The position numbers were made by a program, and so were the translations under genes. The notes beneath the pieces are model-generated. The model saw only the letters and a program-made list of their open reading frames with translations, did not search any database and was not told the origin of the DNA. A stretch of 64,000 nt of DNA. It comes from a virus. The DNA lies in IMG/VR virus record IMGVR_UViG_3300032236_001024, positions 1 to 64,000 of that record; one strand, 5' to 3'. Positions within the stretch are counted from its first letter, which is position 1; every line of letters starts with the position of its first letter. This document shows, piece by piece, positions 40,986 through 50,530 of the stretch.

Positions 40986-42743
40986 ATGTTTGTAGATTTA
41001 AAAAATATTGCTCCTTTAATAGAAAAACAGTTTCCTTCCTTTTATGCTGAAGAAGGTGAAAACTTTCTGCAGTTCATGAAAGCATATTATGAATGGTTAG
41101 ATACTGAAGGACCAGAACAAAAAATTAGAAGACTGGGCGAATATAGAGATATTGACCAGACATTAGATGAATATTTAAAGTATTTCATGTCAAAATACAT
41201 GTATGGAATACCAAAAGAAATTTTATCAGATAAAAAACTTTTAGAAAAGCATATTTTAGACCTTTATCGTTCCAAAGGAACTTCAGAAGGAATGAAGCTT
41301 CTCTTCAGATTACTTTATAATATAGACATTGATATTTACAGACCACAAGTAGACATGCTGAGAACTTCTGGTGGTAAGTGGACTGAAAGAAAGTATATAG
41401 AAGTAAAGTCAAAAAATCTTACAAATCATTATTCTTATTTGAACAAATATATTTACGGGTCTAGTTCTGGTGCAATAGCATATGTCGATGAAGCTATTCA
41501 ATTGTATAGTGGCAATCAAATTTCGCATATTCTTTACATAACAGATTTGCATGTTGGAATAAACGGCGATGAATTTATGGTTGGTGAATATTTAATGTAT
41601 GATGGGTTTACAGATATCTCTGAGGTATCTACTGTTCTTGGTTCCGCCCGTAGCGCAACTGTAGTTAGTTCTGATGCAGAAAATCATATAAACGATACTC
41701 TTACTGCTTATACTGATTCTGGAAAAGGATTAAAAATAGTAGTAAAAAACTTAGCAAATCAATTGTACAAAGGCTATTTAAATTTTAAAATTGTTGACGG
41801 TGGATACGGCTATAGAACAGATTCTGTTATTACATACGGAACTGATCCCACAGGTGCTGGTGCATCATTTAAAATTGCCTCAATTATAAATCCTACAACA
41901 ATAAAATATAATGATGATTTTGTCAAACCTTATTTAAATGTTCCTCTTAATACTAGTTTTAGTGGTCTTGATTTAAAAACATTGTATGACAAAACTACAT
42001 TTCCATTAGCTGCAGCAAACATTAATACAGTAATTGGAAATGCATTAAATATCTATGCTTTAGAAGTCGGTACTATAGGTTCTATAACCGCAACAACATC
42101 TGGCAATCATAAGTATAAAAATGATCTTCAAGTAACAGTAAAAGAACCAAAAGTTATTCCATACGCTATTCCTGACGGCAATGGTGGTATATGGGGTAAT
42201 GATGCAGTCATTACTGCAGAATTGGCTGCATCCAATGGAACTGTTACAGAAGTTAAAGTATTAGCTTCTGGTTATGGGTTTAATACTCAAGATGAACAAA
42301 TATTAACAAGAAATTCTTTAAATGGTAAAGAAGTTAGTTTGAAACTGAATATTGATGGAGTTGGACTTGAAGAAGGTTATTGGGAAGATAATTCAGGATT
42401 CCTGAATTCCGATAAATATATCCAAGATAGTTATTATTATCAAGAGTATTCCTATGAAATTCAGGTTGAAAAATCATTAAACACTTATGTTGATGTGGTG
42501 AAAAAAGTAATGCATCCTCTTGGAAACATTATGTTTGGAAAACCATTAATTATTGATGAAAATACATTAATGTTATCTTTACAAGGCGATAGAGTTAATA
42601 CAAATGTTACAACATCGACTTCAAGTGATTCACGTACATTATTCGATTATGTTATTATTGATAATTCCATGGTTCAATTATTCTGGGATGGATTTGCAAA
42701 TAAATGGAAATATACATCAAATGGTTCAATTTATGTTCAATAA
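40986..42743 (+). CDS. 7: Baseplate wedge protein, gp7-like
   Basis: 585 residues (T4 gp7 is 1032). The N-terminal third (FLQFMKAYYEWLDTEGPEQK, RLGEYRDIDQTLDEYLKYFM and YRSKGTSEGMKLLFRLLYNI) matches the helical wedge-core part of gp7-type proteins (compare P2 gpI). The remainder is a beta-rich extension with Tyr/Gly-rich DGGYGYRT repeats. Together with gp25 and gp6 it should form the wedge core. The shorter length means the T4 outer domains are absent. Position between genes 6 and 8 supports the call. Confidence 0.72.
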   Translation: MFVDLKNIAPLIEKQFPSFYAEEGENFLQFMKAYYEWLDTEGPEQKIRRLGEYRDIDQTLDEYLKYFMSKYMYGIPKEILSDKKLLEKHILDLYRSKGTSEGMKLLFRLLYNIDIDIYRPQVDMLRTSGGKWTERKYIEVKSKNLTNHYSYLNKYIYGSSSGAIAYVDEAIQLYSGNQISHILYITDLHVGINGDEFMVGEYLMYDGFTDISEVSTVLGSARSATVVSSDAENHINDTLTAYTDSGKGLKIVVKNLANQLYKGYLNFKIVDGGYGYRTDSVITYGTDPTGAGASFKIASIINPTTIKYNDDFVKPYLNVPLNTSFSGLDLKTLYDKTTFPLAAANINTVIGNALNIYALEVGTIGSITATTSGNHKYKNDLQVTVKEPKVIPYAIPDGNGGIWGNDAVITAELAASNGTVTEVKVLASGYGFNTQDEQILTRNSLNGKEVSLKLNIDGVGLEEGYWEDNSGFLNSDKYIQDSYYYQEYSYEIQVEKSLNTYVDVVKKVMHPLGNIMFGKPLIIDENTLMLSLQGDRVNTNVTTSTSSDSRTLFDYVIIDNSMVQLFWDGFANKWKYTSNGSIYVQ

Positions 42744-42754
42744 GAAAGTAAGAT

Positions 42755-44260
42755 ATGCCTAGTAGTTTTAACCAAACAATTAAAACAAAAATTATTGAAG
42801 ATTTCATCAAAGATGTTGCTAACACGCAAGTTAGTTATTATATCGGGTTTGGAAAAAATGATGCTTGGAGTGATGATTCAAATCCTCCATTAGCCAATAC
42901 TAGCATTCAATCATATTTCTATGATGTACATAAAAATTTAATATGTGGTAAAAAATTAGATTCGACCAGTGTTTCTCCAATTATTAGAAGAATTGTTTGG
43001 CAGACTGGTACAGTATATAACCAATATGATCATACAGACGCAAACATTTATTATAAAAATTTCTATGTAATAAATTCATATGGAAGAGTGTATAAGTGTT
43101 TATTCAATAATTATGGTTCTGCTTCGACTGTAATGCCAGATGGGAATATGACTCTTGGCGATTTTGATACTGCAGATGGTTATAAATGGAAATATCTATA
43201 CACTATGTCTCCTGCTATGCAGGTAAATTTTGCTTCAGCAGAATTGATGCCAGTTTATACTGATTCTTCGGTAAGTAGTAAATCAGTAGATGGAGCAATT
43301 CATACATGTTTTGTAAGCACTAAAGGAAGCGGGTATGTTTCTGCTAATGGTATAATAGATTCTGTTTTATCTAGTAATGTATTTAAAATTTCAAATACAA
43401 CTTCATCTTCAAATGTTGGAATATACAACAATTCTACATTTTATGTAAATGGTGGAGTTACAAGTTCATCTCGATCTGTAATCGATAAGTACATAAGCAA
43501 TACAAGTGGTAGATATGTATATACAAAAACTCTTATAACAGAATTGGCTGGTTCAACTTATAGTATTTCACCACAAGTTAAATTTACAGGCGATGGTTCA
43601 GATGTATTTGCTATGGCAGTTGTCAATCCTGTTAATGGTGAAATTAGCAAAATAAATGTTATTAATAAAGGCAGTAATTATAGATATTGTACTTCTGAAA
43701 TAATAGCAAATACTTTATATGGCTCTGGAGCAACTTCATATCCAGTTATATCTCCAAAAGGTGGTCATGGTGCAAATAATATGTATGAATTGGGAGCAAA
43801 AACTATAGCAATTTCTCTCTCAACAAACCAATCTGTTGATGGCGGTAAATTTTTAACTTGGTATACTTACAGACAAACTTCTTTGTTATATAATCCAATA
43901 TCTAGTTCTACTGGAAGTGTATATACAGGAACTAATTTTACACAACTTACTAAATTTGTATTGTCTACATTCACTGATAGATTTACAGTTGGAGATACAG
44001 TAAGTAATTATAGTGGAGCATCAGCAACTGTTGTTTATATGGATACTACCAATAAATTATTGTATGTAAAGAACATTGTAAACGGCAGTTTTCATGAAAA
44101 TGATATCATATATTCTAAACAAATAACAGCTACAATATCTACCATAAATAATACTGATATAGCTCCATACAGTGCAGATGTTTTATATTATAATAATATA
44201 AAACCAATTAGTAGAACAGGCATAACAACAGAACAAGTAAAAATATACTTTTCAATCTAA
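42755..44260 (+). CDS. 8: Baseplate wedge protein, gp8-like
   Basis: 501 residues (T4 gp8 is 334). The N-terminal part (VSYYIGFGKNDAWSDDSNPP, RIVWQTGTVYN, YGRVYKCLFNNYG and DGYKWKYLYTMSP) parallels T4 gp8 (ITFGRSEPWS, DGYVWEYLFEIPP). The end LYYNNIKPISRT...VKIYFSI parallels IYMENRPPI...NILFTF. An extra beta-rich insert of about 170 residues explains the greater length. It connects the wedge core to outer baseplate parts. Confidence 0.88.
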   Translation: MPSSFNQTIKTKIIEDFIKDVANTQVSYYIGFGKNDAWSDDSNPPLANTSIQSYFYDVHKNLICGKKLDSTSVSPIIRRIVWQTGTVYNQYDHTDANIYYKNFYVINSYGRVYKCLFNNYGSASTVMPDGNMTLGDFDTADGYKWKYLYTMSPAMQVNFASAELMPVYTDSSVSSKSVDGAIHTCFVSTKGSGYVSANGIIDSVLSSNVFKISNTTSSSNVGIYNNSTFYVNGGVTSSSRSVIDKYISNTSGRYVYTKTLITELAGSTYSISPQVKFTGDGSDVFAMAVVNPVNGEISKINVINKGSNYRYCTSEIIANTLYGSGATSYPVISPKGGHGANNMYELGAKTIAISLSTNQSVDGGKFLTWYTYRQTSLLYNPISSSTGSVYTGTNFTQLTKFVLSTFTDRFTVGDTVSNYSGASATVVYMDTTNKLLYVKNIVNGSFHENDIIYSKQITATISTINNTDIAPYSADVLYYNNIKPISRTGITTEQVKIYFSI

Positions 44261-44269
44261 GGACTAACA

Positions 44270-47230
44270 ATGGCTGAGTTACAAACGAATTTTAATATAG
44301 CACCATTCTATGATGACTATGATGAGGATAAACAGTATTATAGAATTCTGTTTCGTCCTGCCACGGCTGTACAAGCTAGAGAATTGACTCAGCTTCAGAC
44401 TATTCTTCAGAAGCAAATTTCTAGATTTGGAAATAGTATATACAAAGACGGTTCGATCATCGAAGGTTGTGCCTTTATGCGTTCTTCTTTTTATCAGGTA
44501 AAAATTAAAGACAATACTACATCTACAATCGATTTTAATATTATTGTAAATGATGACAATGATGTTGCCAATAGTTATTTACTTGTTTCCAATACAACTG
44601 GAGTTAGAGCAGCTGTATTTAAAGCTTATGCTGGTGCAGAAGATGTTGTGAACCATGGATCGTTAGATACTAATAGGGCTTATGTAAGATATGTAACTTC
44701 AGGCAATAATGCTGGAATAGAAGTTTCACAATTCCAATCTAATGAACAGATTGATGTTTATACCCCAGCACAAGATAAAACTGGTATTTTAAATCCTGCT
44801 AATAAATTGGGTTACATTTATTCTGTAACTTCAAATAGTCTTATTAATGCTATCAGCACTGGATATGGATTGCGTGTAAGTACTGGATCGATATATCAAA
44901 AAGGGTATTTCTTAAAAGTTCTTCCAGCAAGCACTATTATTAAAGAAAATAGTTCAAATGCAGCTGGCATGGTTGTTGGGTTTGACACTAAGGAATATAT
45001 TATTTCTCCGGTAGAAGACGAATCATTGTATGATAATTCTATTGGCAGCACAAATTATAATGCTCCAGGTGCTTATAGACTTAAGCTTGTACCAGAAATA
45101 GTAGCATATGATAAATCAAATAGTGAAGTAATTATTCCTAAAAATTTCTTGACTCTCCTTGAATTTGATGGTGGAGACGGAAGAGTAGTTGAAAACAATA
45201 CTACTCCTCAGTATAGCCTAATTATGGATGAAATGGCAAAAAGAACAGCGGAAGAATCTGGTGATTATGTCATTAAGCCATTCCAAACAGATGTTATTTC
45301 GCATGGAACAAATGCCAATCTATTCTATTATAATGTTTCCGCAGGAATTGGATATGTTGATGGATATAGAGTAGAATTCCTTTCACCAAGAAAGATTTTG
45401 GCTCCTAGAGCTATTACTACAAATTCGCTTTCTAGTCAAATTGTTACTGCAAGCTTTGGCAATTATATTCAAGTAAATAACGTATCAGGCGTTTTTGATT
45501 ATAACAATCTTCAAGAAATGGCAATATATAGTGCACCTCAAAGTGTTTTAGCTAATAATCAGACAAGATCATCTGCAACTGGCACACAAGTCGGGACTGC
45601 AAATATCAGAGCCATGAAGTATGATAGCGGTCGTAAAGGCACACCAAGTGGCGTTCACAATTTTTATATATTTAACATAAAAATGAATGCTGGATATAAT
45701 TTTCAAAAGGATGCAAAGAGTTTTGTTGTAACATCTGCAAACAATTCAAATCCAGATGCCCCAATCAATTCTTTTGCTGACATAGTTACTGATATTAATG
45801 GTAAAGCAAATATAATTGATAGTGCTCTTGCTATTTCAGTTTTTGATACTGGTTTGCCAAGTGTTAAAAGTCTAACAAATTCTAATGGTGAAAACAATAC
45901 AAAATTTGTATATAAGACACTATTAAAACAAACTCTAGCACCTTCAAATGGTAGGGCTACAGCAACATTTTCACCCAATGGTTCAGACAAATTTAATTAT
46001 GGTATAGGACAACTAACCGATAGTGAAACAAATGATATAGATTTTATTTTTGGTTCAGACGGAATTTCTCAACCTGTTATAACTACAACTACTATCGGTG
46101 GTGTATCAAATACAACATGCTCTAATGTAGTATCAACTACCGATTTTACAGGTGTATTTAATGTTGGTCAAGGAATTCAACTTAAAAATACTTCAACTTC
46201 GGCTGTATCTTATCATACAATCAAATCGATAAACACGGCAAATTCAATTACAATTACACCAAATACATCACTTACTGGAACTTTATCACTTCAAAAATTT
46301 ATAAAGGCTGGTACATTGGTTGATATGTCTGGTGCTGGCAACACATTTACAATTAATAGTTTGACTAATGCCACATTGATGTTTGAATTTGATCCAGTAT
46401 CTCCTTATCCTAGCATTATTGCTGCAATTCCAGCAACTAAATCATATTCTCAGGGTATTGAAAAAGTTGTTCATAAGAATAGTTATGTAAAAATAGATTG
46501 TTCGACTCATACAAATACTACAAGAGGACCATGGACACTTGGTCTTCCAGATGTTTATAAAATTGCCAATGTTCATTTTGGCACTGATTATTCGGAAAGC
46601 AATGTTGATAAGAAAGATTGGTTCTATTTAAATAATGGTCAGACAGATTCATATTATGGATTATCACAACTTGTTCTAAATCCAAAATATGCTGGAAGCT
46701 TATCATCATCTTCTAAATTGCTTGTAAAGCTAGATCATTTCACTGCAAATATTACTGCGACTAAAGCAGGATTCTTTAGTGTGGATTCTTATCCAATTGA
46801 TGATACGGATACTGCAGATATAGCATCAACAATCAAGACGGCAGAAGTTCCTGTTTATGTTGATACTTCATTAGTTGCACATGATTTGAGAAATAATATT
46901 GACTTTAGATTCTTCATGGCGAACACTGCAAATGTTGCATCTAGTATATCAAATGCAACAATCAATCCTCCTGTAAATGAAAAAACATTTGTTAAGGGTC
47001 TTTCTGGACAGCAAGTTGTTCCATTGACAGAAGAAAATGTTGTATATGATGTGACATTCTATATGCCAAGAAGTGATATCCTCATGATAACAAGAGATGG
47101 AAGCCTAGATATTAAACTTGGATTGCCAGCTTTAAAGCCACAGCTTCCAACCATAAATAAAACAGGTATGCCAATTGCACAAATTTATGTTCCACCATAT
47201 CCATCATTAACATTTAAAGAAGCAGAATAA
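44270..47230 (+). CDS. Large baseplate/fibre-network protein, DUF4815-like, part 1
   Basis: 986 residues. FNIAPFYDDYDEDKQYYRIL followed by FRPATAVQARELTQLQTILQ is the hallmark start of DUF4815 proteins of aquatic phages. The chain ends YVPPYPSLTFKEAE with TAA. In related phages the same protein appears to continue into sequence like the start of the next gene. The function is structural, probably the outer baseplate. Membership in the family is clear to me; the T4 counterpart (perhaps gp10) is uncertain. Confidence 0.78.
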   Translation: MAELQTNFNIAPFYDDYDEDKQYYRILFRPATAVQARELTQLQTILQKQISRFGNSIYKDGSIIEGCAFMRSSFYQVKIKDNTTSTIDFNIIVNDDNDVANSYLLVSNTTGVRAAVFKAYAGAEDVVNHGSLDTNRAYVRYVTSGNNAGIEVSQFQSNEQIDVYTPAQDKTGILNPANKLGYIYSVTSNSLINAISTGYGLRVSTGSIYQKGYFLKVLPASTIIKENSSNAAGMVVGFDTKEYIISPVEDESLYDNSIGSTNYNAPGAYRLKLVPEIVAYDKSNSEVIIPKNFLTLLEFDGGDGRVVENNTTPQYSLIMDEMAKRTAEESGDYVIKPFQTDVISHGTNANLFYYNVSAGIGYVDGYRVEFLSPRKILAPRAITTNSLSSQIVTASFGNYIQVNNVSGVFDYNNLQEMAIYSAPQSVLANNQTRSSATGTQVGTANIRAMKYDSGRKGTPSGVHNFYIFNIKMNAGYNFQKDAKSFVVTSANNSNPDAPINSFADIVTDINGKANIIDSALAISVFDTGLPSVKSLTNSNGENNTKFVYKTLLKQTLAPSNGRATATFSPNGSDKFNYGIGQLTDSETNDIDFIFGSDGISQPVITTTTIGGVSNTTCSNVVSTTDFTGVFNVGQGIQLKNTSTSAVSYHTIKSINTANSITITPNTSLTGTLSLQKFIKAGTLVDMSGAGNTFTINSLTNATLMFEFDPVSPYPSIIAAIPATKSYSQGIEKVVHKNSYVKIDCSTHTNTTRGPWTLGLPDVYKIANVHFGTDYSESNVDKKDWFYLNNGQTDSYYGLSQLVLNPKYAGSLSSSSKLLVKLDHFTANITATKAGFFSVDSYPIDDTDTADIASTIKTAEVPVYVDTSLVAHDLRNNIDFRFFMANTANVASSISNATINPPVNEKTFVKGLSGQQVVPLTEENVVYDVTFYMPRSDILMITRDGSLDIKLGLPALKPQLPTINKTGMPIAQIYVPPYPSLTFKEAE

Positions 47231-50200
47231 TGACATATAATAGAAAAGACCTTGCAGTTCAAGTTGATATTAAATCAATCAAAGGATATACAATGCGTGA
47301 AATTGGCGCATTGGAAGAAAGAATCAAGAGACTTGAATATTATACAGTTCTTAATGCTCTTGAATTAGAGACAAGAGCACTTTCAATTAAAGATGATACA
47401 GGAACATTAGAACGTTTTAAGAATGGTATTTTTGCTGATCCTTTTAATGATTTTACTATCGGAAATAAAGACGATAAAGAATTTCGTATAGCAATACAAG
47501 GTTCTAAATCTATTGCAAGACCTTTGTTTGAAGAAAATATTCATTCATTTAAGTACTCCCCTTCATATAGTTCAAACATAAAAGTATCTGGTCATCTGGC
47601 AATTCTAGATTATGACCATGAATATTATGGCGGAAATAAGTATGCTACAAGCTATAGAAACTGTGCAGAGTTTTTCTACAAGTATAATGGCAGTTTAACA
47701 CTTTATCCAAATTTTGATAATAGAACTGTAGCAACTACAACAGACGCTCAGATGGTTACAATTGATTTGACTAAAGGGTTTACTGATCTTATAGCAACTG
47801 GTATTGCAAAAAATATTGATACTGTAACTAATGGTTCTACTATTTCTGGGTCTACTACTTCTGATTGGAATGGTGGTGGTTCAAAAACTACGAATCACTG
47901 GACAGAAACAGCTACAAAAACTATTACAGATATTGCAGTAACAACTGGAACTGCAAATCTTACACAGGATGTTGGAACATATGTCACTAATGTTGCTTCT
48001 CTTCCATATATGAGAAGTAGACTTATCGCATGTGTTGCTAGAGGTATGCGTCCAAATACCAGATTGTATGTTTATTTTGATAAATTGGCGGTTTCTGTTA
48101 TGTGTGCTCCAGCATATGTATCATCTTTATATGCTACAAACAATAGAATTGATTCTACTAAAATGGAACCTCTTATAGCCAATGGCAAAGAGAATGAAGT
48201 ATTAGTACAAAATGGTAAATTTGGCGATCCTATAATTTCTAACGCTTATGGTGAAGCATATTTTATCTTCTCTCTTCCTGAAAATACTTTCAGAGGTGGT
48301 GATAGAACTATGATTCTAACCAACGTTGATAGTGTTGCTGCAGAAGATGCCGTTATTACTAGAACTGAGGCAGTTTATACTTCTTCTTCTCTTGCTGTTA
48401 CACAAAACAGTCTTAAGTTCCAAATACAACAGCCAAAATTTACTCCAACTAATATATCTACACCTGTTATTGTAAGAGAATGGGATACATCAACTTATCA
48501 GGAACCTCCATCTGCATATGTTCCTTATGTTCCAGGTGATGTTGGTGGATTTGCAGATGGTGGATGGGTAGCATCCGATTCTGGTAATTGTGGTGGTGAT
48601 GGAGGAGGTGGCGGTGATGGCGGTGGCGGTTGTGGTGATGATCCAATTGCCGAAACATTTGAAATTGCTGATTTATCATCTGTATCTCAACCTGGCATAT
48701 ATCTAACACAGATTGGTGTGTTTTTCAAAAAGAAAAGTCCTACACTAGGTATTAGATGCAGTATCATGGGCACAAACCTTGGGCAACCAGACAGAAATCA
48801 AATTCTTGGATCAGTAGAATTATTACCACAATATGTTTCTGTGAGTGATGATTCTAGTGTAGAAACTTTATTTACTTTTAATAACCCTGTTCTTCTTCAA
48901 GCAGATAAACAATATGCTTTTGTATTGATGCCAGAAGGAAGTAATCCAGATTATGAAATATGGTATTCTGAAATTGGTGGAACAGATATTCTTTCTGGTA
49001 CAGATATCAATAAACAACCATTCAATGGATTGATGTATATCTCTTCTAATAATAGAGGATGGAGTGCAGTACAATCTTCAGATATCAAATTTAATATGTA
49101 TAGAGCTAGATTTAAATATGATACTGGCACACTTTCATTGAGAAATGAGACAGAAGATTATTTAACTCTTAGTGCATATTTAAGAGCCAATACTTCAAAT
49201 CCTGTAAGAGTTGGTGACGTTGTTTATGCAGCAAACACTGCAAATACACGACAAACATTTACAGATACATCACAATATCCATTTGGTATTGTAGAAGCTG
49301 TCGATGAATTGAATGGTAAGTTGATCTTGGAAAAGACAAATGGTCTATTCAGTAATACAACTTATCCAAATCTTAAAATTTATAGAGTATCACAAGTTGG
49401 AAATGTTGCTCAAATAACTCTTTCAAATCTAGTCGCAAACTGTACACTAGGATCAATTGATGATATTCAATATCATAATATAGTTCCAAAATTCAATATT
49501 ATTGAACCAAGTGGCACTTCAATAAAAATGTCATATACTGGTTCGAGTAACAGTTATTACAATTATACAAAAGACAATGATTCTCATATTGTAAAAAATG
49601 AATCATTATATGAATTTAGCGATTATGAAAGAATTCTTAGAAGTTATTCTAATGAAGTTGCTACCAACTCAGCAAATCCAAATTATTATATAAATGGAAC
49701 CGGAACAGCTGAAATAATCTTAAAAACATCTGATCCATATCTTTCACCAGTTGTTGATCTTAATGCAAGAACGATGAATTTTATTAAAAATATAATTAAT
49801 ACCGATTTGACTAATGAAGACACTCGTTATGGTAATGCATTAAACAAGTATATTTCTAAACCTGTCGTTCTTTCACAAGAAGCAGAAGATTTATTAGTTT
49901 ATATAACTGGCTATAGACCATATAGTACTGATATTTTAGTTTATGGAAAATTCTTAAATAAGAATGATACAGATAGTCTTGATTCAAAATCTTGGACATT
50001 AATGAATAACAATAATCTTGGAAGCTATGGTTCTCCACAAGACAGAGAAGATTATAGAGAATATGTATATTCAATGCCTATTTCTAATAATCAATTGATT
50101 GCTGCAACTTCAGTTCCAACGGCTGCTTTCCTTGATAAAGAATCGATTGATCCATTAAATGTTCTTACATATTATGATACAAGAACAGAATTTTATACAG

Positions 50201-50298
50201 GATATAATTCTTTTGCTATTAAGATAGTTCTTACTGGTTCAAATCCTGTAAATATTCCAACAATGCGTGATGTACGAGCAATTGCTCTTATGAGGTAA
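47230..50298 (+). CDS. Large baseplate/fibre-network protein, part 2
   Basis: 1022 residues beginning MTYNRKDLAVQVDIKSIKGY then TMREIGALEERIKRLEYYT, a segment that in DUF4815-type proteins usually lies inside one continuous chain. The start overlaps the previous stop (TAATG). A Gly-rich stretch near residue 450-470 (GNCGGDGGGGGDGGGGCGDD) precedes DPIAETFEIADLSSVSQPGI and a receptor-like beta domain with FFKKKSPTLGIR. Likely co-assembles with part 1. Confidence 0.72.
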   Translation: MTYNRKDLAVQVDIKSIKGYTMREIGALEERIKRLEYYTVLNALELETRALSIKDDTGTLERFKNGIFADPFNDFTIGNKDDKEFRIAIQGSKSIARPLFEENIHSFKYSPSYSSNIKVSGHLAILDYDHEYYGGNKYATSYRNCAEFFYKYNGSLTLYPNFDNRTVATTTDAQMVTIDLTKGFTDLIATGIAKNIDTVTNGSTISGSTTSDWNGGGSKTTNHWTETATKTITDIAVTTGTANLTQDVGTYVTNVASLPYMRSRLIACVARGMRPNTRLYVYFDKLAVSVMCAPAYVSSLYATNNRIDSTKMEPLIANGKENEVLVQNGKFGDPIISNAYGEAYFIFSLPENTFRGGDRTMILTNVDSVAAEDAVITRTEAVYTSSSLAVTQNSLKFQIQQPKFTPTNISTPVIVREWDTSTYQEPPSAYVPYVPGDVGGFADGGWVASDSGNCGGDGGGGGDGGGGCGDDPIAETFEIADLSSVSQPGIYLTQIGVFFKKKSPTLGIRCSIMGTNLGQPDRNQILGSVELLPQYVSVSDDSSVETLFTFNNPVLLQADKQYAFVLMPEGSNPDYEIWYSEIGGTDILSGTDINKQPFNGLMYISSNNRGWSAVQSSDIKFNMYRARFKYDTGTLSLRNETEDYLTLSAYLRANTSNPVRVGDVVYAANTANTRQTFTDTSQYPFGIVEAVDELNGKLILEKTNGLFSNTTYPNLKIYRVSQVGNVAQITLSNLVANCTLGSIDDIQYHNIVPKFNIIEPSGTSIKMSYTGSSNSYYNYTKDNDSHIVKNESLYEFSDYERILRSYSNEVATNSANPNYYINGTGTAEIILKTSDPYLSPVVDLNARTMNFIKNIINTDLTNEDTRYGNALNKYISKPVVLSQEAEDLLVYITGYRPYSTDILVYGKFLNKNDTDSLDSKSWTLMNNNNLGSYGSPQDREDYREYVYSMPISNNQLIAATSVPTAAFLDKESIDPLNVLTYYDTRTEFYTGYNSFAIKIVLTGSNPVNIPTMRDVRAIALMR

Positions 50299-50302
50299 AA
50301 TT

Positions 50303-50530
50303 ATGTCAATTGAAAACAGCAACGAAGGATTTATCAGATCAAGAATAAATAAGGGTGCATTGGTAAATGCAGATCATGATAATTATGTTGCTTATAAAAA
50401 GCAAAGACAACATTTAGCTGAAGTTAATGGTAATATTAGTAAAATAAATAATTTAGAAAATGAATTAGGCAGTATAAAAGAAGAAATGACAGAAATAAAG
50501 CAACTTTTACTTAAGGTACTCAATAAATGA
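50303..50530 (+). CDS. Small coiled-coil protein
   Basis: 75 residues. An N-terminal half (NSNEGFIRSRINKGALVNAD) is followed by a heptad-type helix (NISKINNLENELGSIKEEMT, then EIKQLLLKVLN). It lies between the large DUF4815-like gene and the S74 fibre, overlapping the latter by four bases. It could be an adaptor or trimerisation factor for the fibre. No enzyme motif. Confidence 0.65.
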   Translation: MSIENSNEGFIRSRINKGALVNADHDNYVAYKKQRQHLAEVNGNISKINNLENELGSIKEEMTEIKQLLLKVLNK

